Shown here: positions 17,871-25,265 of the stretch, piece after piece
How the letters are laid out: every line of letters starts with the position of its first letter
Numbering within the stretch: position 1 is the first letter of the stretch
From: CAYZSU01 sp964480565
Lineage (GTDB): Bacteria > UBA10199 > 2-02-FULL-44-16 > JAAZCA01
Direction of reading: 5' to 3'
Assembly: GCA_964480565.1 (NCBI GenBank)
Contig: CAYZSU010000027.1
Location: forward strand, 1 to 30,462
DNA: 30,462 nucleotides
Made by a program: the position numbers and the translations under genes
Notes under the pieces: model-generated
The model's database searches: none
The model's input: only the letters and a program-made list of their open reading frames with translations
What the model was told of the DNA's origin: nothing

Positions 17871-18224
17871 TTAATAACCTTTTTCAATTTTTAGACCATC
17901 AATTAATTTTTCAACATCTTCATCATAGACCATGTCATCGAATGGTAATAACGCGTCCTGCATATCGGAAAAATTCTCACGGATAAATTCATCGACACTA
18001 CCATCTTGCATACCCGCAAGTGCTTTGGCACCTATTTGTTCGGGTGTAGAAGTTGGGTCATTTTCACACAAATTCTCAATGTATGCATTCAAGCGTTTGG
18101 CCGCTTGTTTTTTTTCATTTTCTTTGATTTTTTTCCAATTTTTCAAATAATGAAGACGGCAAAACCCATTGGTCGTTGCCATATCCTGACAGTCATCTGC
18201 TCTGCATATTTTTATTTTAGCCAT
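17871..18224 (-). CDS. Conserved-looking small protein with Cys/His zinc-type motif
   Basis: The 117-residue protein starts with a C7-x4-C12-x9-C22-x2-H25 motif (CRADDCQ...GFCRLHY) typical of a small zinc-binding knuckle. A basic helical stretch (KNWKKIKENEKKQAAKR) follows, then an acidic C-terminal half. I do not recognise a named family. The zinc knuckle plus basic helix suggests nucleic-acid or ribosome association; that is inference only. No Shine-Dalgarno is visible before the ATG. It is the first gene of the long minus-strand block, 75 bp before miaB, and diverges from ftcD. Confidence 0.75.
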   Translation of the reverse strand: MAKIKICRADDCQDMATTNGFCRLHYLKNWKKIKENEKKQAAKRLNAYIENLCENDPTSTPEQIGAKALAGMQDGSVDEFIRENFSDMQDALLPFDDMVYDEDVEKLIDGLKIEKGY

Positions 18225-18237
18225 AATTGTTTTTAGT

Positions 18238-18265
18238 ATTTAACAGCTACATGCATATCCGTCAA
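18238..18265 (-). promoter_or_regulatory. Candidate promoter of the zinc-motif gene and miaB block
   Basis: The minus strand reads TTGACG (18265-18260), a 16-nt spacer, then TTAAAT (18243-18238). The -10 box ends 13 nt before the ATG at 18224, so the leader would be very short, in line with the missing Shine-Dalgarno. The match is moderate. Confidence 0.38.
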
Positions 18266-18297
18266 CTAAAACACCCATTTTTCAGCATTCCTATTGT

Positions 18298-18330
18298 TTG
18301 ACCCGAATGATTATTTAATGCATTAATCAT
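18298..18330 (+). promoter_or_regulatory. Candidate leaderless promoter and operator-like palindrome before ftcD
   Basis: TTGACC (18298-18303), an 18-nt spacer and ATTAAT (18322-18327) end 6 nt before the ftcD ATG, which has no Shine-Dalgarno. The -10 region overlaps a perfect 12-bp palindrome TTAATGCATTAA (18315-18326) and a second inverted repeat ATGATTA/TAATCAT (18307-18313, 18324-18330). This could be a repressor site, but AT-rich palindromes also occur by chance. Confidence 0.38.
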
Positions 18331-18333
18331 CGC

Positions 18334-19374
18334 ATGACCAAACTCATTGAATGCGTCCCCAATATTAGCTGTGGCAATAATCCGCATATTATCAATACGA
18401 TTGCTGATGCCATTACATCAGTGCCAGGCATCACATTAATGCATATGGATGTGGGCAAATCCGTCAACCGCACCGTATATTCATTTATTGGCCCTTCGAA
18501 TGCGGTATACACTGCAGCAATTGCAACCATTCGCATGGCATACAATTTAATCGATATGCGCGACCAAACAGGCACCCATTCTCGCCTTGGTGCATGCGAT
18601 GTCTGCCCATTCATTCCTTTTGCTGAAGCAACTATGTCAGATTGCACACAACTTGCGCATCGCGTCGCTAAGCAAGTCGCAGACAAACTAAATATACCTG
18701 TATATTTATATGCGCATGCTGCACAGAAGAACAATCGTATATCTCTTCCAATAATTCGAAATGGCCAATATGAAGGCCTTGCAAGGAAATTATCTGATCC
18801 TGCCTGGCAACCGGATTATGGACCATGTGCGATCAATCCACAATTTGGCGCCATCTCTATTGGTGCACGCAATATCATGCTCGCTTATAATATTAATTTA
18901 AATACAACCGATGTGGCCATTGCTAAGCGCATTGCATCACAGATTCGGGAAAGCGGCCACGGAATAAATACGCCAGTTCCTCAAGAAATAAAAGACCTTC
19001 CCCCTAAAGATGCGACACATTATGGCCAGTTTAACGGTGTTCAAGCGACGGGCTGGCATATTCCAGAATATAACTGCGCGCAAATCACTATGAATATTCA
19101 TAATATCGCTACATCGAAGCTATATATCATATATGAAACATGCCGTTTATTAGCAGAATCATACGGGTATCATGTCACAGGCAGTGAAATCATCGGCATG
19201 GTACCTAAATCCGTATTGATCGATGCCGGACGTTTTTTTGCACCAACACAATGCGTAAATAATGATGCAGAGTTTATCGATATTGCATGCAATGAATTGA
19301 ATTTAAATGACAAGAACGTGTTTAATCCGGATACGCGCATTATTGACTATATGATTTCAGACTTATCCCGCTGA
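18334..19374 (+). CDS. ftcD: Glutamate formimidoyltransferase
   Basis: This enzyme transfers the formimino group of N-formimino-glutamate to tetrahydrofolate, the last step of one histidine-degradation route. The 346 residues cover both subdomains of the transferase half. The opening KLIECVPNISCGNN is characteristic, and the catalytic His82 (numbering as in the porcine enzyme) is in HSRLGACDVCPFIPF. PDYGP and the FGAISIGARN segment also fit. The cyclodeaminase domain of mammalian FTCD is absent, so 5-formimino-THF would need a separate cyclodeaminase. It stands alone between divergent and convergent neighbours with no hut gene nearby. Its stop abuts the thiolase stop with no spacer. Confidence 0.92.
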   Translation: MTKLIECVPNISCGNNPHIINTIADAITSVPGITLMHMDVGKSVNRTVYSFIGPSNAVYTAAIATIRMAYNLIDMRDQTGTHSRLGACDVCPFIPFAEATMSDCTQLAHRVAKQVADKLNIPVYLYAHAAQKNNRISLPIIRNGQYEGLARKLSDPAWQPDYGPCAINPQFGAISIGARNIMLAYNINLNTTDVAIAKRIASQIRESGHGINTPVPQEIKDLPPKDATHYGQFNGVQATGWHIPEYNCAQITMNIHNIATSKLYIIYETCRLLAESYGYHVTGSEIIGMVPKSVLIDAGRFFAPTQCVNNDAEFIDIACNELNLNDKNVFNPDTRIIDYMISDLSR

Positions 19375-20556
19375 TCAGGCACAGTTTTCCACAATAATGG
19401 CCGTGCCCTCACCACCACCATTGCAAATAGCTGCCATGCCATAGCGCTTATTTTGGCATTTTAATGCATGCACGAGCGTCGTTAAAATACGCGCCCCTGA
19501 CGCACCGATGGGATGGCCCAATGCCACTGCACCACCATTGACATTCACTTTTTCAGGATCAAGTCCCAATTCAATCGTAGCTGCCATAGTAACCGCTGCA
19601 AAGGCCTCGTTGATCTCGAATAAATCAATATCCGCTACTGTCAAATTTGCTTTTTGAAGTGCTTTTTTCATGGCATCAATGGGTGCTGTGGTAAACCACT
19701 CCGGCGCATGCGCATGCGCGCCGTGCGATACAATACGTGCCATAGGCGCAATATGATGCGTATCAATATAGGCCTTGCTAGCGACTATAAAGGCGGCGGC
19801 ACCATCGGCGATTGAGCTGGCATTGGCTGGCGTAATCACACCGTCGGATTTAAACGATGGTGTTAATGCACTTATTTTATCAAATTTTACGCGCGCTGGC
19901 TCTTCATCTATCTCACAAATAATAGGATCCTGACGGCGCCTAGGAATGGACACAGGTACGATTTCATCCTTAAAATAGCTATTGTCAATGGCAGCCTGAG
20001 CACGCTGATAGCTAATAGCCGCAAAAGCGTCCAGGTTTTCGCGTGTTAGATTGTACTTGGTCGCACATAATTCCGCGCATAACCCCATATGCTGATCCGT
20101 AAACCCATCCCATAATCCATCCTGAATCATGCTATCAATTAGCTGGCCATGCCCCAACCGGTAGCCCTGCCGCGCTTTTGGTAAAATATATGGCGCGTGA
20201 CTCATGGACTCCATGCCGCCAGCTAACACCAATTGATTATCCTGACAACGAATGCTTTGATCCGCAAGTATCACCGCTTTTAAGCCGGAGCTGCACACTT
20301 TATTTAAAGTCGTTACATTGATATGATTGGGCAACCCCCCATATATCACAGCTTGCCGTGCCGGTGACTGACCCATGCCAGCGCTGAGCACGCAGCCCAT
20401 AAAGAGTTCATCCACATGATCGGGCGACAATGCCTTCCCCCTAATCATCGCAGACAATACTTTAGCACCCAACTCCGCACCATTAAAGCCACTTAAAGCT
20501 CCCATCAAACTACCAATGGGCGTGCGTTTTGCTGAAATGATATAGCTATATGTCAT
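19375..20556 (-). CDS. Acetyl-CoA C-acetyltransferase (thiolase)
   Basis: This biosynthetic or degradative thiolase joins or splits acetyl-CoA and acetoacetyl-CoA, and could also act on longer beta-ketoacyl-CoA. With the start at 20556 it has 393 residues. It carries the acyl-accepting Cys88 (NKVCSSGLKA), GHPIG with His348 and CNGGGEG with Cys378, the canonical triad. An ATG two codons upstream (20562) directly follows AAGGA with no spacing, whereas the chosen ATG lies 6 nt from it and is preferred. The gene starts 12 bp after dnaJ/cbpA and is likely cotranscribed with it. No other beta-oxidation or PHB gene is nearby. Confidence 0.94.
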   Translation of the reverse strand: MTYSYIISAKRTPIGSLMGALSGFNGAELGAKVLSAMIRGKALSPDHVDELFMGCVLSAGMGQSPARQAVIYGGLPNHINVTTLNKVCSSGLKAVILADQSIRCQDNQLVLAGGMESMSHAPYILPKARQGYRLGHGQLIDSMIQDGLWDGFTDQHMGLCAELCATKYNLTRENLDAFAAISYQRAQAAIDNSYFKDEIVPVSIPRRRQDPIICEIDEEPARVKFDKISALTPSFKSDGVITPANASSIADGAAAFIVASKAYIDTHHIAPMARIVSHGAHAHAPEWFTTAPIDAMKKALQKANLTVADIDLFEINEAFAAVTMAATIELGLDPEKVNVNGGAVALGHPIGASGARILTTLVHALKCQNKRYGMAAICNGGGEGTAIIVENCA

Positions 20557-20568
20557 AAACATTCCTTT

Positions 20569-21531
20569 TTATTGGCAATCATATGGATATTTATCTGCCA
20601 GCGATTTAAAATCTGCCAACGCATCCGCGCTTAAATCTGAAGGCGGAACAATGCGAATCACCACAAATTGATCTCCGGTAACGCCTTTTTTACCAAGTAC
20701 TGGCGCACCTTTGCCTGCCATACGAAATGTTTTTCCACTGGAGGTTCCTGCAGGCACTTTCATTTTCACCTTATTGCCCATTGTCGGCACATCAATGGAT
20801 GTGCCAAGCACCGCATCATAAATACTAATCGGAATATCCGCATAAATATCCGCACCTTCACGCCGAAATATGGCATGCGACGCCATATGAATGCGTAAAT
20901 ATAAGTCCCCTGAATTGCCACCATACTGACCTGGCTGGCCTTTTCCTGCAATTCGCACTTTCGATCCATCATCCACACCCGCAGGCACTTTGACTGTTAG
21001 CTTTTCAATAGAAGTGCCGCGTTTTACAGAAATTTGACATTCTTTGCCACTAAGAGCCTCTTCAAAATCAATATTTAAATCCGCATAGGTATCCTGACCT
21101 TTTTTAGCAGCAGGTCCTTTTCGTGTAGTGCGCTGTCTTGGCTGTGCGCCAGGCCTGCGAACACCACCCATATTGAACAATTCGCTAAATATATCCCCCA
21201 TACCACCCATATCATCCATCGAAGAATGACGGCCGTGACTGCCCGCCCCTCCCGTATTCCATCGGATATTATTAAAGGGATTCCCATCTTGGCCAAAACC
21301 GCTGGGGCCACCAGAAAATCCAGTTTGCCCGAACATATCGTATTGCTGTTTTTGTTTTGAATCAGAAAGCACTGCATAGGCTTCAGATATATCCTTAAAC
21401 CGCGTTTCTGCGCTTGAATTACCCTTATTGACATCCGGATGATATTTCTTTGCTAATCGCCGATACGCCTTTTTAATCTCTGAATCGCTCGCATTTTTTT
21501 GCACACCTAATACATTATAATAATCTGTCAT
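20569..21531 (-). CDS. DnaJ-type co-chaperone without zinc domain (CbpA-like)
   Basis: The 320-residue protein has an N-terminal J domain with HPD (31-33), which stimulates DnaK ATPase. A Gly/Phe/Met-rich linker (about 65-130) follows, then two C-terminal substrate-binding beta domains (about 150-320). The four CxxCxGxG zinc repeats of full DnaJ are absent, so it is a type II or CbpA-like co-chaperone. The frame is open 16 codons further upstream, but the start at 21531 (MTDYYNVLGV) matches the family start, and a promoter-like -10 box ends 7 nt before it. No good Shine-Dalgarno is present. Confidence 0.93.
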   Translation of the reverse strand: MTDYYNVLGVQKNASDSEIKKAYRRLAKKYHPDVNKGNSSAETRFKDISEAYAVLSDSKQKQQYDMFGQTGFSGGPSGFGQDGNPFNNIRWNTGGAGSHGRHSSMDDMGGMGDIFSELFNMGGVRRPGAQPRQRTTRKGPAAKKGQDTYADLNIDFEEALSGKECQISVKRGTSIEKLTVKVPAGVDDGSKVRIAGKGQPGQYGGNSGDLYLRIHMASHAIFRREGADIYADIPISIYDAVLGTSIDVPTMGNKVKMKVPAGTSSGKTFRMAGKGAPVLGKKGVTGDQFVVIRIVPPSDLSADALADFKSLADKYPYDCQ

Positions 21532-21538
21532 GCCCGGC

Positions 21539-21567
21539 AATATGTTGATTGATCGTCCTATTGTCAA
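21539..21567 (-). promoter_or_regulatory. Sigma-70-type promoter placed for a leaderless dnaJ/cbpA mRNA
   Basis: The minus strand reads TTGACA (21567-21562), a 17-nt spacer and CATATT (21544-21539). The -35 is perfect and the -10 matches four of six. The A of the ATG at 21531 is 8 nt past the -10 box, the expected transcription start. This fits the missing ribosome-binding site and excludes the upstream ATG at 21579. Confidence 0.5.
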
Positions 21568-21777
21568 TGCCAAAGACATAAATAAATGACGAGATTATCC
21601 ATAAAATTGACATTTTTTGATTCATTCGTATGTTGCGCCCAATGCCTGGCACCGTAAATTGACGTTTCCAACACCTCCTTTTGGGCACACCATGACGCAT
21701 ACGGACTATACATTTATGTCTTTCAAAATATAGTACGCAACAAATTCTAATAGTTGCCGATAATAATGGAACTGGTG

Positions 21778-21912
21778 AAAAAATAGATTCCCACGCGCAA
21801 GCGCGTGCTACTGAAGCGGGCAAGCCCATAGAAATCTACCCAGCTTGCAAAGCAAGCGAGACAGGGGAGGCTCCAATGGCTTTTACCGGTGGAGGGGGCT
21901 TTGCCAAGCCCC
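21778..21912. other. Hairpin-rich GC-rich tract, candidate structured RNA or composite terminator
   Basis: This tract is richer in G and C than its flanks and packs several perfect stems: CACGCG/CGCGTG with a CAAG loop (21792-21807), GCTTGC/GCAAGC with an AAA loop (21843-21857), CTCCA/TGGAG (21871-21894) and GGGGCTT/AAGCCCC (21895-21912). TAGATT (21784-21789) pairs with AATCTA (21833-21838) to close a branched domain. On the minus strand that closing stem is followed by T6 (21783-21778), as in a terminator. On the plus strand the tract is the leader of the gene at 21933, and TAGAT occurs again beside its ribosome-binding site. I do not recognise a known riboswitch class. The 21580-21777 stretch before it holds no gene I can support. 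Confidence 0.55.
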
Positions 21913-21932
21913 TAAAAATAGATGGAGAAATT

Positions 21933-22529
21933 ATGACAACACTATGTAATCGATATACAACACATCAAGATGCATGCCTAAGTATGATCAAAAAATGCGA
22001 TGCATCACAACCCATCCGCATTGGCGATAAAAGCTATTTATTTCAGGATAAATCCCATTGCCATACAATGATTGCCGTAAATTTTATTCCTTTACTGAAA
22101 AAAGGCCGCGCCTATGATGCATCCTGGCAAGCTGTAAAGAAAACGCCTTATAAGCAATCCCCTTCAAAGAAAGAAAATGTATCGCATCATTTATGCGCAC
22201 AAACATCATTTGCGCCAAAATCTATGGGGAATATTGATAGCCCTATCCAATCGCAAACAGTAACCATTAACATTCCCACAAATCAACAAATGATGCCGAT
22301 TGCACCCAAGGTATTTTATCAATTCAAACAGGATACAACAGAACAAGGAATATGCATGGACTATGCAATATCACCAAATGGCACACATATCGATCGATTA
22401 ACACATCGAATATGCACCCACGGGCAAATATTTAACTGGTCTGAAATTGCATTTGAAATCCAACGGACACCACCACTATCCCATAGCATACAGAATATAT
22501 CCGCAATACGATTCATTCATGCTCAATAG
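21933..22529 (+). CDS. Hypothetical protein of unknown family
   Basis: The predicted protein has 198 residues, no signal peptide and no membrane segment. The start at 21933 is chosen because GGAGA lies 4 nt upstream; the frame also has an ATG at 21876 and stays open to 21696. Codon choice (CAT, AAT, ATA-rich) resembles the neighbours, which supports a real gene. The N-terminal part has several Cys and His (Cys5, DACLSM, KKCDAS, SHCHT), followed by a basic, Lys/Ser/Pro-rich middle and a C-terminal half of beta-like character. I recognise no domain. It lies alone on the plus strand between dnaJ/cbpA and topA, both on the minus strand, behind the hairpin-rich tract. Confidence 0.55.
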   Translation: MTTLCNRYTTHQDACLSMIKKCDASQPIRIGDKSYLFQDKSHCHTMIAVNFIPLLKKGRAYDASWQAVKKTPYKQSPSKKENVSHHLCAQTSFAPKSMGNIDSPIQSQTVTINIPTNQQMMPIAPKVFYQFKQDTTEQGICMDYAISPNGTHIDRLTHRICTHGQIFNWSEIAFEIQRTPPLSHSIQNISAIRFIHAQ

Positions 22530-22583
22530 GTATTTTCTATTTTGAAGATGAAAACGATTAACAGAAACTGTAAGAACTTAAAG

Positions 22584-22618
22584 ATTCCCGAGCTGGGAGC
22601 ATGTTCGAGCTCGGGAAT
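22584..22618. repeat. Perfect 11-bp palindromic hairpin between orphan gene and topA
   Basis: ATTCCCGAGCT (22584-22594) and AGCTCGGGAAT (22608-22618) are exact inverted repeats around a 13-nt loop. The sequence ends in GGGAATGAC, a form common to palindromic intergenic repeats in various proteobacteria. It lies 36 bp past the topA stop (minus strand) and 54 bp past the plus-strand gene, so it could terminate both. No strong T-run follows on either strand, so a repeat element or weak bidirectional terminator is more likely than a classic terminator. Confidence 0.55.
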
Positions 22619-22654
22619 GACAATCATAAATCACACTCGCACTTTTTACTCGGA

Positions 22655-24919
22655 TCAACTCTCCATCTTGCGTTTGTAATCACATTCACTATTACCACAG
22701 ACAAAATTATCATCCGTGCCGCGTTTGGCATATTTCTCGAGTAAGAAGGCATAATCGCATTTTGGGCATTTTTCATTGATGGGTTTATCCCATACCGCAA
22801 ATTCACAATCTGGATATTTATCACAGGCATAGAAAATACGACCGCGACGTGTACTTTTTTGAACCAATGCACCGGACTCACACTTCGGACAATGGACGCC
22901 AGTACCAATGGACTTGGTATTTCGACAGTCTGGATATCCTGAACACGCCAAAAACTCGCCAAAACGTCCCATTTTCAACACCATACTTTTACCGCATTTA
23001 TCGCAGTTCTCATCAATCATAGTATCCTCTTTCACCTCGATTTGCCCGTCAGCCTTCTTAGCAAACTCTTTTGTTGACTTACACTCTGGATATGCAGAAC
23101 AGGCTAAGAATTCACCATGCCGCCCCCACTTTATCACCATCATATTATCGCATTTTTCGCACTTGATATCCGTCTCTACTTGTTCACCCTTTACATTGCG
23201 CATACTCTGCTTTGCATCAATGACTGCTTTATCAAAAGGACCGTAAAACTCGGATAATACAGTGGTCCATGTTAATTTCCCAGCCTCAATATCATCCAGC
23301 TTTGTTTCCATTTGCGCTGTAAACCCAATATCTAAAATTTTTGGAAAGCTCTCAGTAAGCAATGTATTCACTAATTTACCAAGATCTGATGGAAAAAACC
23401 GTTTTTGATCTTTGCTAGCATACCCTTTGTCCTGAATTGTACTCATAATCGATGCATAAGTAGATGGTCTGCCAATGCCACGTTCTTCCAACTCTTTGAC
23501 TAATGAGGCTTCTGTAAACCGTGGTGGTGGTTGAGTAAAATGCTGATTGGCATCAATATTGAGCAATGCCAACAACTCACCCTCACTCAAATCCGGCAAT
23601 AAATTATTTTCGTCCTCACCCTTTTCCTTTTTATCATCAATACTTTCCAAATATACGGAAATAAATCCTGGAAAACGCATCACCTGACCTGTGGCACGCA
23701 ATATATATTTGCCTGCATGAACATCAAATGATGTTTGATCAAATATCGCCGGTTTCATCTGCGATGCCACAAAACGTCGCCAAATCAACTCATATAAACG
23801 ATAGGCATCCCGCTCCAAAAAGGCCTTCACCTTTTCTGGCGGATAATTCACTGATGTGGGGCGAATTGCTTCATGCGCATCCTGTGCCGAGTTTTTGCTC
23901 TTATATTGAACAGGCTTATCCGGCAGCATGTCCTTGCCATATTTTTCAAGAATATAATCCCTGACTTGGCCAAGCGCCTCACCCGAAATACGCGTTGAAT
24001 CCGTACGCATATAGGTAATTAAACCCACCGATCCGTCCACACCAATTTCAATTCCCTCATATAACATTTGCGCCAAGGCCATGGTTTTTTTTGCAGTATA
24101 GCCCAATTTCCTAGCAGCTTCCTGTTGTAACTTGGATGTAATAAATGGCGGTGTTGGATTGCGTTTGCGTTCGCGTTTTGTGATTTTAGCTAAATTAAAC
24201 TCACAGGTTTTTAATTCGCTAACAATTGCAGCGGCATTATCTTCCGTTGAAATCTCAACTTTTTTTCCATCTATTTTAATGAGTTTTGCTTCAAAATCAG
24301 GTGTTTTGGATCCTTGTAACTTACTTACAATCGACCAATATTCTTGAGAATTAAAAGCCTCAATTTCTTGTTCTCTCTCACAGACAATGCGCACTGCCAC
24401 AGACTGCACACGTCCTGCAGACAAGCCACGCCGCACCTTATCCCATAATAGCGGACTCAATCGATACCCGACCAATCGATCCAATACTCGTCTGGCCTGT
24501 TGTGCTTCAAACAAGCTTTGATTTAGCTCATCTGGATTATTAATCGATTTTTTAATCGCTGACTTTGTAATTTCATTAAATCGCGCGCGATAAATAGTCG
24601 GAGGATTTGACTTTGCAGCACGTTTAATTTTTTGCGCAATATGCCAGGCAATGGCCTCACCTTCCCGATCGGGATCGGGTGCCAAATAGACTGCATCACA
24701 GGTTTTAGCCTCATCAGTAATGCGTTTTAATACCTTATTTTTTCCATGAATGGTCACATATTTAGGTGTAAAATTTGCATCTACATCCACGCCAATTTCT
24801 TTTTTAGGTAGATCAATGACATGCCCAACAGACGCAATCACACTATATCCGCTTCCTAAATATTTTTTAATTGTTTTAGCTTTTGCAGGTGACTCAACAA
24901 CAACTAGTGCTTTTGACAT
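22655..24919 (-). CDS. topA: DNA topoisomerase I
   Basis: TopA relaxes negative supercoils by single-strand cleavage. The 754 residues begin with a TOPRIM domain (ALVVVESPAKAKTIKKYLG and the acidic triad in APDPDREGEA) and contain the catalytic Tyr303 in GLITYMRTDST. The C-terminus carries four Cys4-type zinc modules, each with CxxC pairs (from about residue 580, 630, 675 and 720), more than some minimal bacterial enzymes. The start has GAGGAG 6 nt upstream. The neighbouring gene upstream on this strand is a lipoprotein gene with its own terminator, so topA is likely monocistronic. Confidence 0.98.
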   Translation of the reverse strand: MSKALVVVESPAKAKTIKKYLGSGYSVIASVGHVIDLPKKEIGVDVDANFTPKYVTIHGKNKVLKRITDEAKTCDAVYLAPDPDREGEAIAWHIAQKIKRAAKSNPPTIYRARFNEITKSAIKKSINNPDELNQSLFEAQQARRVLDRLVGYRLSPLLWDKVRRGLSAGRVQSVAVRIVCEREQEIEAFNSQEYWSIVSKLQGSKTPDFEAKLIKIDGKKVEISTEDNAAAIVSELKTCEFNLAKITKRERKRNPTPPFITSKLQQEAARKLGYTAKKTMALAQMLYEGIEIGVDGSVGLITYMRTDSTRISGEALGQVRDYILEKYGKDMLPDKPVQYKSKNSAQDAHEAIRPTSVNYPPEKVKAFLERDAYRLYELIWRRFVASQMKPAIFDQTSFDVHAGKYILRATGQVMRFPGFISVYLESIDDKKEKGEDENNLLPDLSEGELLALLNIDANQHFTQPPPRFTEASLVKELEERGIGRPSTYASIMSTIQDKGYASKDQKRFFPSDLGKLVNTLLTESFPKILDIGFTAQMETKLDDIEAGKLTWTTVLSEFYGPFDKAVIDAKQSMRNVKGEQVETDIKCEKCDNMMVIKWGRHGEFLACSAYPECKSTKEFAKKADGQIEVKEDTMIDENCDKCGKSMVLKMGRFGEFLACSGYPDCRNTKSIGTGVHCPKCESGALVQKSTRRGRIFYACDKYPDCEFAVWDKPINEKCPKCDYAFLLEKYAKRGTDDNFVCGNSECDYKRKMES

Positions 24920-24935
24920 AACACTCCTCAGTTAC

Positions 24936-24963
24936 ATATTATTTTTGAGTAGTTTAAATCCAA
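24936..24963 (-). promoter_or_regulatory. Candidate topA promoter
   Basis: The minus strand reads TTGGAT (24963-24958), a 16-nt spacer and TAATAT (24941-24936), about 16 nt before the start codon. The match is weak to moderate. The rest of the 346-bp gap (24920-25265) holds a terminator at 25022-25052 and a repeat copy at 25057; I see no gene in it. Confidence 0.35.
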
Positions 24964-25021
24964 CATCATTCAAATGAATAAACCCATATTTTCAAGTCCA
25001 GATGCTTATCCACATCGTGAT

Positions 25022-25052
25022 AAAAAAGTCCAGTATTTTTAAAAATTGGACT
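25022..25052 (-). terminator. Intrinsic terminator downstream of the lipoprotein gene
   Basis: AGTCCA (25027-25032) and TGGACT (25047-25052) form a stem whose interior (TATTTTTAAAAAT) can extend the pairing. On the minus strand the stem is followed by six T (25027-25022). It lies about 210 bp beyond the lipoprotein stop, so the transcript has a long 3' end. Confidence 0.7.
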
Positions 25053-25056
25053 GCCA

Positions 25057-25086
25057 GAGACTGCCCTCAACATAGCAATTTTCAGG
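25057..25086 (+). repeat. Dispersed repeat copy
   Basis: GAGACTGCCCTCAA, then CATAGCAATTTTCAGG, matches the left two thirds of the copy at 26883 (GGGACTACCCTCAA, then AATTGCTATTTTTCAAC) and the copy at 26411. It directly abuts the lipoprotein terminator. Confidence 0.5.
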
Positions 25087-25265
25087 AAATGTTTAAAAAA
25101 TAGTCAGATTATAGATGACCAATAACTATTCTATTTTTTACTGTTGAAAATGCATTTGATAATATCATGAAAAAACAGCAAATCCAATAAAATGAACATT
25201 TTAATAGTGTAATACTGAATTAAATTTGCTGAATAATGCAGAAAATGAGCGTTTTTTGGCAATTT

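Noticed and set aside
20557..20562. Thiolase start at the first ATG (20562)
   Set aside because: The AAGGA directly abuts this ATG; the second ATG has normal spacing and gives the usual family N-terminus.
21515..21829. 104-codon minus-strand frame overlapping the dnaJ start and the hairpin tract
   Set aside because: Its content is the complement of hairpin DNA plus the out-of-frame dnaJ promoter; no domain, and the dnaJ start and promoter conflict with it.
21842..21912. Known riboswitch (cyclic-di-GMP type I, suggested by GCAAAGC and ACCGG)
   Set aside because: The GCAAAGC and ACCGG pieces are present, but the two-helix core and conserved linkers of that class cannot be laid out; I keep it as an unclassified structured tract.
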